From NCBI RefSeq assembly GCF_901000735.1, contig NC_081548.1:13526354-13590353 (forward strand): a stretch of 64,000 nt of DNA, given 5' to 3'. The DNA is from Corylus avellana (taxonomy: Eukaryota > Streptophyta > Magnoliopsida > Fagales > Betulaceae). Positions 45,046 to 63,362 of the stretch are shown here, in pieces. The position numbers were made by a program, and so were the translations under genes. Each line of letters starts with the position of its first letter. Within the stretch, counting starts at the first letter, position 1. The notes under the pieces are model-generated. The model was not told the DNA's origin and did no database searches. It worked only from the letters and a program-made list of their open reading frames with translations.

Positions 45046-45329
45046 TAAATTTAAAAAAAATATGTTGATAATTATCCCATTTATTTTCTCTATTTCTAGT
45101 GTATGTCAAAAAGTAGTCAAGAGTCCGAGTATTCATTGCCGAGTATTCATTGTTTAGGTGGATCCGTGTTTGAACAGAAAACGTTACCGTTTGACCGCAG
45201 ACTCCCACTGCCCACCCAATCGGATTTAAATCCCAAGACCCCAAATATCTCTCCGCAAACCACGTTTGAATATTTGACTGTTGCCCACCCTTTTCCCGGC
45301 AATACACTACTCAGCCGGAGCAACCAGAA

Positions 45330-48300
45330 ATGTCCAAACTACCCCTCACATTTCCCAAAACCCCACTCCTCCTTCTGCTCCTCATCCTCATCCCCGTACT
45401 CCTCCAAGTAAATTCACAATCCCTGAACTCCGAACGAGCCACCCTGCTGAACGTTAAACAGCAGTGGGGTAATCCACCGTCCATCCAGTCCTGGAACTCC
45501 TCATCCTCGCCTTGCGATTGGCCGGAGATCATATGCGCCAACGGCACTGTCACCGGAATCAATCTCTGTGACAAAAACATCACCGACAAAATCCCGGCAA
45601 CTATTTGTGACCTCAGGAACCTCAACGTCCTCAACCTCACTTATAATTACATCCCCGGAGAGTTTCCGAGAGTCCTATACAATTGCTCCAAGCTCAAAAT
45701 TCTTGACCTCTCCCAGAACTATTTTGTCGGCCCAATCCCGGACGACATCGACCAGATTCCGACTCTCCAGTACATAGACCTTGGCGCGAACAATTTCTCC
45801 GGCGATATCCCAAAGGCGATAGGGAGCCTGCCGGAGCTACACACGTTGATGCTCTATCAAAATGAGTTCAACGGCACGTTTCCAAGGGAAATCGGGAACT
45901 TATCCAATCTTGAAGTTCTGTTCATGGCCTATAATGAGTTTGTGCCGGCGCCGATACCGGTAGATTTTGGACGGTTGAGGAAGTTGAGGTTTATGTGGAT
46001 GACTATGACAAATTTGGTCGGAGGAATCCCAGAGAACATTTCCAGTCTTCCGAGCCTGGAGCACTTGAATTTAGCAAGGAACAATTTGGTAGGTGCGATT
46101 CCTAGTGGGTTGTTTTTGTTGAAGAATTTAAGCTATGTTTATCTCTTTCATAATAGATTGTCCGGGGAGATACCCAGATTGGTTGAATCGACAAATTTGA
46201 TCGAAATTGATCTTTCTATGAACAATTTGAGAGGTTCAATTCCGGAAGATTTCGGCAAGTTACAAAATTTGAAACTATTGAGTTTGTTTACTAATCAACT
46301 TACCGGCGAAATCCCAACAAGTTTAGGCAAACTTCCGGGACTGATTGATTTTCGAGTTTTTAGCAACAAATTGACCGGAAATTTGCCGGCGGAGCTAGGC
46401 CTGCATTCGAAGCTCGAAGCAGTTGAAGTCTCGGGAAACCAACTAAGCGGTCAATTGCCTCAACATTTATGCGATGGAGGCGCTTTGCAAGGACTTACTG
46501 CTTTTTCTAATAATTTTGGCGGAGAACTGCCGAAATGGGTTGGAAATTGTACTACTTTGCGCACGGTTCAGTTTCAAGAAAACAACTTCTCCGGTGAGAT
46601 TCCTTCTGGTCTTTGGACATCGCTGAATCTATCAAGCTTGATGTTAACTGGCAACTCGTTTTCCGGCGAGCTTCCAAGTAAGTTTGCTAAGAATTTGTCG
46701 AGGCTAGAAATCGGAAACAACAAATTTTCAGGTCAAATTCCTGTTGGAGTCTCGTCCTGGGTGAACTTGGTTGTGTTTGAGGCAAGCAACAATCTGCTCT
46801 CGGGGAAAATTCCAGTGGAATTAACAAGTCTTCCTCATCTTAATTCTCTTTTGCTGGATGGTAATCAACTTTCTGGCGAACTCCCATCGGAGATCATCTC
46901 ATGGAAATCGTTGACTACTTTAAACCTCTCAAGAAACAAGCTTTCCGGCCAAATCCCTGCCGTGGTTGCGTCTTTACCTAACCTCCTTTATTTGGACTTA
47001 TCGGAAAACCAACTCTCCGGTGAAATCCCACCAGAAATTGGCAATTTGAGGCTTACTTCACTCAACTTGTCCTCCAATCAACTATCTGGTAAAATCCCAT
47101 ATCAGTTCGAAAACTATGAAAATAGTTTCCTCAACAATCCCAATCTATGTGCTGATAATCCAATTCCAGGCATTCCAAGCTGTTACACCACTCAACTTGG
47201 TAGCTCCAACAAACTGTCCTCTACCTACGTTGCCATGATTATTGTTCTTGCCGTTATAGTTTTCCTAGTATCCGTTTCATTGGCTGTGTATAAGTTGAGA
47301 GGCTGCCGGACGAAAAAGTGCGGACGGAATCTGGAAACGTGGAAGATTACGTCGTTCCGTAGATTGGATTTCAAACAATTGAACATTCTGTCGAATTTGA
47401 CGGAAAATAACCGTATAGGAAGCGGTGGGTCGGGGAAAGTATACCGGATTGCCACCGACCGTCCAGGCGAGTTTGTTGCTGTGAAAAGAATTTGGAGTGA
47501 CAAGACGGTAGATCACAAGCTGGAGAAAGAATTCATGGCGGAGGTTCAAGTGTTGGGCACGATTAGGCATTCGAATATAGTGAAATTGTTGTGCTGTTTT
47601 TCGAGCGAGGACACAAAGCTTCTTGTGTACGAGTACAAGGAAAACCAGAGTCTGGATAAATGGCTCCATGGGAAGAAGAGGAAATCATCGGCAGGGATGA
47701 ATCCAATGCATCATATGATCTTGGATTGGCCAAAGAGGTTGCAGATTGCAATTGGGGCAGCACAAGGCCTGTATTACATGCACCATGACTGCTCTCCTCC
47801 GATCATCCATCGAGATGTCAAGTCCAGCAACATTTTGTTGGATTCTGAGTTCAAGGCAAGCATAGCAGATTTTGGGCTGGCCAGGATTCTGGATAAGTAT
47901 GGAAAGCCCCAAACGATGTCCATCGTCGCAGGCTCTATCGGTTACATCGCCCCAGGTAAGAGCAATCTTAAGTCTTATCTAAAATGAGTAGTGTTACATG
48001 TACAACTACTTTACAATTGTTGAACGTGTGATTTGCATTGCAGAGTACGCTTATACATCGAAGGTGAATGAGAAGATCGACATATACAGCTTTGGAGTTG
48101 TACTGCTCGAACTCACTACTGGAAGAGATGCCAAAAGCGGAGACGAGCACATGAGCCTAGCGGAATGGTCATGGTGGTACTACAAGGAAGGAAAGCCTAT
48201 TATTGATGCCCTAGACAATGAAATCAAGAAACCATGTTACTTGGAAGAGATGTCGAGTGTTTTTAAGCTAGGACTCATGTGTACTGGGAGATCACCTTCA

Positions 48301-48483
48301 ACTCGGCCTTCCATGAAGGAGGTTTTGCAGATTCTTTGCCGCTGCGGCCCTCCCAGAGATTGTGAAGGGAAAAAGAAGGGAATCGAGTTTGATGTTGCTC
48401 CTCTCCTCGGCAGTGTTACATATCTTTCTAGTTACAAGCAGAGTCAGAAGGTATCCGAGGAAGATGCTGATAACTTTGTTTAG
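45330..48483 (+). CDS. LRR-XI receptor-like protein kinase (HSL1-like)
   Basis: Plasma-membrane receptor kinase with two exons, 45330-47955 and 48044-48483 (introns CCCAG|GTAAG and TTGCAG|AG), 1021 aa. Signal peptide about residues 1-30 (LLLLLLILIPVLLQ). Cys-pair N-cap (SPCDWPEIIC), then about 20 leucine-rich repeats (roughly 70-600) of the LxxNxLSGxIP type, and a C-terminal cap CADNPIPGIPSC. Transmembrane segment about 633-654. Ser/Thr kinase from about 690: GSGGSG loop, VAVKR lysine (about 718), HRDVKSSN (827), DFG (847). The APE motif spans the splice junction, so the intron is needed to restore it. All catalytic residues are present, of the RD type. Relatives in this subfamily bind small secreted peptides; the ligand here is unknown. 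The next gene is convergent. Confidence 0.92.
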
Positions 48484-50121
48484 AATTGCACGCACTCACT
48501 CATACAGTGGTGCCCGGGATTCGAGAGCACGACACGAACTTGTAAAAATCAAGTCATACATCTAAAGGATTTTAGATACTTTGAAGATCCAAGGAATTTT
48601 GATATAATACAGGAATTAAAGGACCAGTTTTTTTTGCAGAGTCCTGATACAAACTTGGCAAATCAATTGCAGCAACAATAAATCTAACTTCTAGGCACAT
48701 TTCTTTGTGGATGATGGAATTACATTGCAAAAATCATAGCATCTGGTAAACCAACCTTGAAGAACATCAACAGGAATAGCAACTAGTGCCTTGAGTAGAA
48801 TACCCAGATAATTACTGATATGTAATTTGCGAGAGGGAGAGAACGTGGTGGCAAAATAAACCACAATGATTCAACAAAACTGTCTTACAAGGCGGCAAAT
48901 CTACAAACTTACAAGGTTTGGAAAAACTCTTAGAGTGGAAGCTACCCAACAAGTACAACAGTTAATGTAGGGTTATAAATGCCTGAAAAGGCACCCCACC
49001 GCCCGCCCCAAAAAAAATAAGAAAAAGAAAAAAAGAGCAGCCCAATTTCCTCCTGTGAATAAATATTTCGAGCGATTCTTTCACCAACAGAAGGCTACGA
49101 AACATCCCACATCCACAAAGGAAAATAAAGAACAGAGGACCAGTTTTCAGAGCACCTTTGTACTTCATAAATTAGTAGAGCCTTCTGCACTGTTCTCAGC
49201 TTCATCGGCAATCCGCAGCGAAAACCTAAAATCTATGCCAAACAGCCAAGCTATGTACACGTCTTTGCATTTCTGATCCGAGCTCCCAGCTCACAAGATG
49301 TCTTGTAGCGTGCACCTGGAGAAACCATAAAGAAAGCCAGCAATTAATGTGCCACTTACCAAGGTGCTGGCTCCTTTCATGGAAGTGACTCCCTGTTTAA
49401 TTATAGTCACCTTCCAAACATTATGCTGCCAAGTTGAGAGTCAACCTGCCATACAGGAACCATGCACAAGAAACAGAACAGAATAAAGATATAATGATTG
49501 CATTAAAAGAAAAATTGATGTTTCAAAAACATGCCTTATCACTGGCTCTTGCATAGATTCTGACCTAGCTCCATCTTCCGAGTTTACAACACTCTCGAGT
49601 GCAGCAATATTTGGCTCTAGAAGACAAAGGCCCAAAGAACAAGTTAAAACTCCCAATAAGATATTAGAGACAAGAAACAAAAAGGGAGGGTCATGTATCT
49701 GAGCCTTAGACACAAAACTTAGTCAGGTTCTTATGCACAGTTACTTGAAACATAGCACGTATAGTGGTGCAGGACCTGCCACCACATATGCACCAGTTAG
49801 GAGATTGTCTGTGCAAAATTTAGCATTATAAAATGAATATAGAAAGATAGACTTGTGAAATTCCATAAGAATTATGGCATATGAAGGTGAATCGAATGGG
49901 AACCTACGAATAGGCTTGCTCTCTTAAAAATGACCCAAGCAGAGAAAGAGAGAGGAAGGAAAAGATTAGTACGCAAGCCAGCTAACAAAAAAAGGTGGAA
50001 GATAGGTATAAGAAAGTTGACCTCAAAACCTCTATTTCCTCTTACAGGTTGTTGGGGCAAAAAAGGGCATGTAAACCAGAAATTATATATCTATAAAGGC
50101 ATAAACTTAAATCAATAAAGA
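48484..50121. other. Intergenic space between convergent genes
   Basis: Holds the 3' ends of both genes: no separate gene is evident. On the minus strand there are exon-like pieces that could belong to longer poly(A) polymerase transcripts (49543-49614; perhaps 49364-49396 and 49210-49312). Confidence 0.4.
49543..49614 (-). other. Possible alternative 3' exon of the poly(A) polymerase gene
   Basis: Minus-strand frame PNIAALESVVNSEDGARSES, preceded by an acceptor (CTAGAG|CC). If exon 11 is cut at its internal donor (GAAGACTTGGAG|GTTTTG) it would join in frame as SEDLE-PNIAALES. The downstream donor (CCA|GTGATAAG or AAG|GC) and the final exon are uncertain. Confidence 0.45.
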
Positions 50122-55629
<5,508 letters not shown>

Positions 55630-55990
55630 TTTCAGCTTCAATAAAAACAAAAAAGCCCAACACCAAAACAAACGAGTCTAAAAGCAATGATGGCGGAGAT
55701 CGAACCTATTTAGCAAATCATATAGCAGATTATGTCTAGGATCAAGTTTGAATCGCGAAACTGAGATTAGAAGAAAATCGAAGCGGAGATTTCAGAAGTT
55801 GGAAACGGGAAATAGCTAGAAACCCTAATCCTTCGACGAAGGAGAGGTTTGCGGGTCAAACACGGTATGTGAGAGAGAGATCTGATTGGATTGTTAAGTT
55901 TGACGGAATGAGAGCAGATGGAGAGAGAGAGACACACACAGCTGGTGTGCGAATGATCGAGAAGGGACAAGGGTGCCTTTTGTGACTTTG
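55630..55990 (-). promoter_or_regulatory. 5' untranslated and promoter region of the poly(A) polymerase gene
   Basis: Between the start codon and a poly-T tract at 56016-56030. It contains CT/GA-rich runs (55870-55885, 55921-55942), common in plant 5' leaders. No clear TATA box is visible. Confidence 0.4.
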
Positions 55991-56482
55991 TCTACTGTTA
56001 CAACCAGTTTCTCGTTTTTTTTTTTTTTTATTACTTATTTTTTTAAGTTTTTAATTACCTTTTTAATATATGTAACAACAACGCACATTTACAAATAATG
56101 TTTCAAAAAGAAAAATCCTTCTTTTTTCTTTTTTGTCTTTAGTCATTTTCTTATTCTCCCATTTTTTAAAATTACAATTATATTATAAGGATAAAGTTGT
56201 AAATAAACCAAGTCGTTCGACAACCCACTCAGCTAAGCTTGACCTGAACTCGAGCTCGATACTATAGCAACCCGCTCATTAGTATAAAAACTCGCTCAAT
56301 TAGTTAATACTACATACCCGACTTGCTTAGTAAAGCTCGATAGTGGCTCGTGAGTCTAGTTCATTTAAAGCTCAATCGATCTGCTCGCCTGACTCATTAA
56401 TAGGCTCGGGAGCCTAGCTTATTTAACGCTCATATAAAGCCCAACTCGACTCGCTCGTCGGACTCATTAGCTTAGCTTGATC

Positions 56483-56537
<55 letters not shown>

Positions 56538-56576
56538 TAAATTAAGTAACAAATTACAATAGTCAATATATGATTA
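55991..56576. other. AT-rich spacer with TA/CA microsatellite
   Basis: Degenerate CTCG/AGCTCGA phrases (56215-56470), then a TA microsatellite (about 56487-56522) passing into CA repeats. No gene recognised. Confidence 0.45.
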
Positions 56577-57942
56577 AGGGCCCGTTTGAGAGTGCGATTT
56601 CAATAAAAGCGATTTTAAAAATTGCGTTTTTAAAAATTACTTTTTTAAAATTGTTACTTTTTAAAATCGCACAGACATTTGGTAAAACATGCTAAAAAGT
56701 ACTTTTTTATTAATTGAGTGTTTTGATAACATTAGCATATAATTGAGGTTTCATGACCAAATTACCAATAAGGACATTTCTTTATAACAATAAATAACTA
56801 ACAGTGTCTATAAGTCTCCATTTTTAATACCTATGCAAACAAAAGTATGACTTATAATTCGACATTAACTTTGAGTTTTCTACTTAGGCAATTATATATT
56901 GCTATATTCCTTGTTTCTATATGCTTTTTTGTTTTTATATTTTTTTTGTCTTGAAACATATTCCAAACAAACATATAATAAAAAATACAAGAACAATCCA
57001 TCAAATTAAACTAATAATGTTTATCAAATTTAACTGTTACATAATTCACCAATAATTTAAATTAGTACTTGATAACTGTTTATTACCCATTAAAAAATAT
57101 ATATATAAAAAATTATCACTGTTTATTACCTATTAAAAAAATATATATAAATAAAATATCACCAACTGTTACAATGCAATACCCATTAAAAAATAAAAAT
57201 AAAAATCCATCACAAATTGTTACTGTACAATACCTTTAAAAAAAAAAAAAAAAAAAGGCCATAAAAAATCGTCACTGTACACATCACTATGCAGTGTACA
57301 GTGAACTGAGAAAAATCATCATCTTGGTCACTGTACAATTTTTTTTTTTAAAAAAAAAAAAGAAAAAGCCTCACAAGGTTATTGTGCACGCACTATCACA
57401 TTACTGTGCGTGTACAATGATCTATCACTGCATACTATGATGGATTGCAGATCAGTATGCATGCACGGTAATCTAAATAAAATTTTGAAAAAAAAAATCA
57501 CAACTTTACTCTATAGAAATGGTCAAAGAACATAAGTGCATATAAAAAAAAGAACAGTAATCATACAAACCACATAAAATAACATCGAACACCAAACAGT
57601 GGAAAGTTTTACAAAAGCAAATGAGTTATAAAGAGAGAAAGTAAACATTAGGGAGAGATTATTACCTAGTAGAGGGGTGAAGAGATGGACAACAACGACG
57701 CACACTGCTACAGGGCGAAGAAAGGATGAAGAAAAAAAAAAGAGAAAAGAATGGTTTTAATATATTTTAGGTGGGTATTCTTGGTATTTTGTCATTCCCG
57801 CTCAAAAAAATGTAACTATTGCGCCAAATATCTTTTTAATGAAAATCGTGATTTTGTTTTAAATTCGTACTTTTTCAAATAAGCACCCTCTAATCAGCTT
57901 ATAGAAATCGCAGATTTTTTTGCGATTTTAAGATACCCACAA
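56577..57942. mobile_element. hAT-like MITE-type element
   Basis: Left end GGGCCCGTTTGAGAGTGCG with stacked AAAATCGC/GCGATTTT motifs. The right end has AAATCGCAGATTTTTTTGCG and GATTTTAAGATACCC. The interior repeats a degenerate unit (TTTATTACCCATTAAAAAATA, CACTGTACAATACC) several times between 57080 and 57350. After 57942 the sequence is typical Athila internal DNA, so this element abuts or interrupts it. Borders approximate; target duplication not established. Confidence 0.45.
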
Positions 57943-59504
57943 ACATTTTTAACACTATGTTATTGACAAACATGAACTTCTAAGCAAACACATGGTGTTT
58001 ACATCATAAGTAGGTTTAATAAACTGAACACCACAATCATATCATCAGGACATCCAAAATTACTTCACTCATAAATGGAAATTTGAGACAACACATGCTC
58101 CATTAAGTGCAAAGTGAGATTAACATAGAATCATGATGCTTCAATCTACTCAAGGTTTTTGTTCACTTCAAAATTCATAAGAATTCTATCAGATGAAAAC
58201 AACCAAGGCTTAAGTCAAGATTTGCTTCTTTTTTTGTGTAGGTTGTGCAATGCTCGGCTCCCTTAAGCTTTCTAATTGACCTATGTACCAAGTGTTGGGC
58301 CAGTGACTCCCAAACCATATGGTTTTAGGACACTAGATGTAAAGACATCCCTAAGGGCTTAATGACTCAAGTCAAAAAGGCTACGAAGCCAAACCAGCCA
58401 TACAATCAACCATATTGAATTTTACATATTTTTACATGAACACTCAATGCTTAATGAGGCAAGAGGTCTAGTTACTCAATGAGAAACTCAAACTAATTTT
58501 TTTTTAAGCCAAGGTTTCATCAACAAATTCATCCTACAGATCTCAAAATACACACTATCCAATTCAAATCTCATACCTCACAGATTCTATGCTAATGTGC
58601 TTGTAATGATCAACTCAAACATATGAAATCTCTCTAATCCAAAAATGAGTCAAAAGACTCAGATTCCTAATGATGATGATAGGTTCAAGATGTTAAACAA
58701 GCCAACGCAATGCAAACAAAGTTACAGTGTAACTCATGCTCAATCAACAACATAACACAGTTTTTTTATTTTTTTATTTTTTTATTTTTTTTTATTTTTT
58801 ATTATTTTTTATTTTATAAAGAAGGAAATAAACACAAAGAACACAAGATAAATAGAAATAGACAGTAATGTCTTTTCTACCCCCAAACTTAAATGACACA
58901 TTGTCCCCAATGTGGCAAGAGATACAATACCATGAGATGAGGAAACCGGAGTGTGTAAAGGCCAAGGCGTCCCCCAAACTTGAAGACCAGAACACCTGTA
59001 AAAAAAAAATAATAGCAAAATTTTCTCACAGAACAAGCATCATTAGATCAATTGCTGTTAAAAGAGAAAATAAATTAATGAGAAATAAAAATGATAAAGG
59101 AAAAAGAAAACATGAATTGAAATGCGGAAAATAAAATGAACAAGAAAGTTTACAACGCTTTCTCCGATCATTCGGATGTCCAACCAATCCCTTCCACCCT
59201 TTAAAATTTCATAGCCCTCTGAAAGGATATTCCGCCATCTTAGGTAGCCAACCTTGTTGCTTAGAAGGATCTTCTTAGGACGATGGTTCCTAGATTTGCT
59301 CGCTTGTTTGCATAGATCTTTGAGAATCTTGGCATAAGATGGCTATTTGAGACATTGAATAAATGAAGCTTGTGGTTCATGATGTGTCTCAAGAGGGATT
59401 GTGATGAATGAATGGGCTTTAGTACTCACTTCCTTGTCATTGGGCAAATTTGGAGTTAAAGGGGGCTCAACTTGCTTTGTGTGCTCCACTTGCTCATTTT
59501 CTCC

Positions 59505-60420
59505 TTACTCCTCCTTTTTATCAATAATGAGAGGCTCAGCTGCTAATGAAGATAAATTAGGGAAGGATATCTCAGTGGTTTTCCCATTCTCAGGTCGCAT
59601 CTCAGGAGTGGAATCTAATAAGGCCTCAGCTTGCTCAAGTAATTTGTCTAGGTCTAGGTCACATCCAAATTGAGCAAAGCACTCTCTCAAAGGATCTTTA
59701 AGACTTGGCTCATTAACGATTTCCTCAATAATTTCCTCTCTCCCACGTGTGGTGGCGGCTTGGACATGCTTATGATAAGGATTGCTGGTGTCATCCTCAT
59801 CAATCATGTATTGCCCTCTCGCCATCTCCTGACTTTGAAGCTCCTCTTTCTCGATTCTGTTGAACTCAACAACCAGATGATCAATCTAACCTTCCAACCT
59901 TGCAATTGCTTAAGTGTTGTCCACGGTGGCATCCTTGAGTTCTTGAACGCTTGGTTATTGACCATGGTTGAGGTCTTAAGCTCTTGTATGCACTGATTAG
60001 CTATTTGCCTGAACGCATTGAGTGCGTTTTCCAATGATGAATCTTGTGGAGGATAATTGCCACATGAAGGACGGGAAGCTTGGTTATTGAACTACAGATA
60101 TTAAGGATGGTGTAGTTTATGAGATTGGGGAGCATAATTTCCCATAGCATGAGCTTGTCACAAGAAATCAGAATGGTTACTCCTGTCCGAGGTGTAAAAA
60201 TTTGAATTTCATTCAAACCTCGGGCTGGAGAAATTAATGTTCATCTACTCATATGAAAAATTGGATAATTGTCCCCAGGATCGACAATTACTAGGAATTA
60301 TGATACGAATTAGAACAGTATGAACATGGTCCATGTGGGTGAAGATTATGAGAGTAGTTGGTAGGAGCTGGCGTCCTACCACTATGAGAAGCATAAAATT
60401 TACCAAACGAAAAATTCATG
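59505..60420 (-). pseudogene. Gag-like relic of the second Athila-like element
   Basis: Homologous to 26268-27473. The clearest open part is 59825-59505 (YMIDEDDTSNPYHKHVQA ... CFAQFGCDLDLDKLLEQAE). The upstream part (60034-59880 and 60420-60050) is broken by stops and frameshifts. More decayed than its counterpart. Confidence 0.55.
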
Positions 60421-61081
60421 TTTCACCCTCACTCTTTAAACAAAACACACTTCCACATGAAACATTAACCAATATATATAGAAAATTAAATGAACAAAAA
60501 TACGAAAAAATTAAAAACAAAAATCAAAACTCATAAAACGGACCAAACATAAGTTTGGCAAAATTTCAGGTAGTGGTCTGTTTTGGAGTAGTTTGCAGAG
60601 ATGCGCTCGAGCGTAGGCTATGGGATCGAGCGCAGGTGCGCTAATATGTTAGTGGTGCCGCTTGCTGCGTACATGCGCTCGAGCTTGCGCAACAATGGGT
60701 CGCGCGTAAATGCACGGTTTTTGCTGGTGCTAGTGCGTTCGAGCTGCAATGAATTGCGCTCGAGCGTGAGTGTGCAATGCGCTGGAGTACAGGTACGGAA
60801 GTGTCAAGCGCAAGTGCGGCCCTCTTGCTGCCTGTGTGCTAGAGCGTGCTGAGGTGCACTCTCTTGGCAGGGACTGGTTCCTTCGGCAGAACTACAACAA
60901 AATTGAAAATACAACAAAAAACACTCTGTTTTTTTGTTTGTTTGTTTATGTTAGATAATAAAGCAGAATCAAATAAAAATAAAAATAAAATAAAATAGCG
61001 CAAATAAAACAAAAAGAGCTGATTATAACTAGTAGAAAAATAAAATTAATTTAGACAAAAATATTTTCACAAACAAACAAG

Positions 61082-61099
61082 TCCCTAGCAACGATGCCA
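61082..61099 (-). other. Decayed primer binding site, tRNA-Asp type
   Basis: TCCCTAGCAACGATGCCA on the plus strand differs from the tRNA-Asp 3' end at four positions, all C-to-T or G-to-A. That pattern fits deamination of methylated cytosines. Confidence 0.5.
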
Positions 61100-61105
61100 A
61101 AAACT

Positions 61106-62005
61106 TGTTGTACAAATTTTCATATACTCGCAAGTGCACGAATCATTTGCAATATAATGTTTTGCAAGTGCAAGGTCGAACCATAGGGAATTGTGTTGAG
61201 AAAATAAATTTCTATCTAAGCTAATTATATTTTAACATAGTTCCGAATTTTTGGTTTTTTTTGAATAAAAGAAAAACATAAACTAAATAACAATAACAAT
61301 AATCAAAAGATGAAATACTAAATTTGTGGAATCCACACCCACCAAGTCGGAACAACACATTCCATATTCATCAATAAAATCTGGAGTTCTCACAAATAAA
61401 TCCTATGTATGTCTTACTATGCTTCACAAATCAATTAAAAGATCTAATATATCCATCCATTATACAAATCATAAGAATATCTGTATTAAACCAAATCATC
61501 AATTGTATCCGTCAAACAAATCACAAATAGATATCCAATTTTATTTTAATAAAGATCCAAACAAATTACATGAAACCCTCCTAAAACATCACATGTACCC
61601 GAAAATCACAATAGATATCAAGAGTAATTTCAATAATTGAATTAAAGTAAAACAATTGAAATCTTAAAAATCAATAAAATATGATAATATTGACTCACAT
61701 GAAAGTGTGTTGTTCTTCATCGGTGGGGCTCCATCCTCAACCTTAGTTGAGAATTTAGCTCCACATGATTATTGAAAAATAAATCTAAACCTATAGAAAC
61801 CTAAAACTAAAGGGACAAAAACTGTAGAAAATTTTGGACTTTGTCTCCGCCTCCTTTTCTTGAAGCTTAATAATGTATTTATGGGGGCTTCTAGGGTTTA
61901 AAACCCTAAAAACAGCGCTAGGTCATATCTGGTAGACGAGTGCGCTCGATCGCACACTAGGTGAGCTCCATCGCACTCGGGCATGTAGCTCTTCCCTTGC
62001 GGTGT
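61106..62005 (-). mobile_element. 5' LTR of the second Athila-like element, truncated
   Basis: In plus orientation begins TGTTGTACAAATTTTC and follows the LTR at 27663 (ACTCGCAAGTGCACGA; GGTCGAACCATAGGGAATTG). It stops at 62005 in the CGATCGCAC-rich segment, where a plus-strand LTR begins. Confidence 0.65.
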
Positions 62006-63340
62006 TGTTAAGTGCCAAAATATTCATATTTTAGCCCTTAACTTACATTTGTTAATTCCTTAATTTTGGTTAATTTATGTTATTAGTAGTTCTTTTATGT
62101 GTTTTCTTTGTTCTTGTAGGACTTTGGAAGAAAATGAAGCAATCTTGGAAGTTTTGGGCTTAAAGAGTTATTTTGAGAAAGTATACAGGCTCTGGTAGTG
62201 CGATCGATCGCAATGGGAGCTACGATCAAGCGCACTACAGGTGAAGACCACGAGCGCAAGGTGTGCGCTCGTGCGCACCAGAGGCAGCACTTGTGATCGA
62301 GCGCTAGCACGAAGGATCGATCACACACGGGCTGCAATCGAGCGCACCCGTGCGTTAGGAGCAAGCCAGCCGCCAGCCTCTTTATGGAAAGTGTGATTTT
62401 AGGATTTTGTAGCTTCGTGTGAACTAGGACTCAAACCCTACGATTTTTAGGGTTTTTAGAGTATCTCTAAGGCTTATAAATAGACCCTTAAACCTCTAAA
62501 ATAGACATACAATTGCGAAAGAGAAGAAGTGGAGCTCTTCATGTTTAAGTTTCAAGTTAATTCTTTTCCTTTCTATTTTTATTTTATGAAGATGTTTAAT
62601 ATCAAACTCATGTGTAACTAATTTACGTAGTAGGGCTAGATTGAGGCCTTAATTATATTTTGTTAATATTTCAATATTGGCGCCTTTGTGATAATCATGT
62701 TGTGATATTTAACTTGATTAATTCCTGTTTTTATGAATTTCTCATATGTGTTTATCTGATCAACATATGCATGTGGTATGAACTAGTTAGTTGAATCAAT
62801 TTGGATGACCGAGTCCTGGGTTTAATAAAAGTAACAAAAGAACTTCACACCGGGTTCTTGAGTTAATCTACATGGAAAACCAGGAGTATACACCCATGTG
62901 TTTGTCAATTTTCATAGAATTATGCTTTCTTAAAGAACAACTTAGTATACACCCATGCTAAATCCTTTAAGAAAGAAAAGAGTTAGAGTATACACCCATG
63001 CCTAACTTGTTGCTTAGGGAAATCTATAGCCTAAGGAGTATACACCCATGACTTTAGGTTGACAAACATTAGATATACATAACATGATCAAAACATTGGC
63101 ATATTGTTATATTATCTAAATATAATTAGTGTTGGATATCAAAGCCCTACCTTTTATTATTATCAATTCAAAATCAATCTTTGTTTTGTTTTACTTATGA
63201 AATTTATTTTAAGCAAAATTTAGTAATCCTCGTGAGAATAATCCTGTACTTGCATCATATACTACTATGTTGACCTTGTGCACTTACGGGTAAAACGTAC
63301 AATTATTTGCCTATTAATTTAGGTAGATATTTGCACAACA
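62006..63340 (+). mobile_element. 5' LTR, TGTTAAG family
   Basis: 1335 bp, TGTTAAGTGCC to TTTGCACAACA, the same family as 31619-32957. GATCGATCGCA/GATCGAGCGC motifs at 62198-62350, TATA box at 62475-62482, four AGTATACACCCATG motifs at 62885-63050. It is followed by a primer binding site, so it is the 5' LTR of an element running rightwards. Confidence 0.8.
62475..62482 (+). promoter_or_regulatory. LTR TATA box
   Basis: TATAAATA, about 130 bp after the motif cluster, at the same relative place as 32073-32080. Confidence 0.55.
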
Positions 63341-63346
63341 AGTTTT

Positions 63347-63362
63347 TGGCGCTGTTGCGGGG
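63347..63362 (+). other. Primer binding site, tRNA-Asp type
   Basis: TGGCGCTGTTGCGGGG, 6 bp after the LTR end. It matches the complement of the tRNA-Asp 3' end with one substitution and one missing base. Confidence 0.6.

Larger units (their letters stand above)
57943..61105 (-). mobile_element. Internal region of a second pol-less Athila/Tat-like element
   Basis: Colinear with 24990-27662 of the nested element: same order of text (ACAAACATTTTTA, GGGCCAGTGACTCCCAAAC, polypurine tracts at about 58879 and 58971, hairpin 58897-58914, gag relic, primer site). It has a long poly-T/ATTTTTT stretch near 58760-58815. The 3' LTR is missing on the left. GCGCTCGAGCGC-type motifs also occur in its 5' leader (60600-60850). 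Confidence 0.7.

Noticed and set aside
47956..47987. Receptor kinase ending at 47987 by reading through the first exon
   Set aside because: That would stop right after the alanine-proline of the APE motif. GT at 47956 and AG at 48043 restore APE and the rest of the kinase domain.
60601..60852. Plus-strand 83-codon frame
   Set aside because: Lies over the GCGCTCGAGCGC motif cluster in the leader of a minus-strand element. The open frame results from its GC-rich composition.
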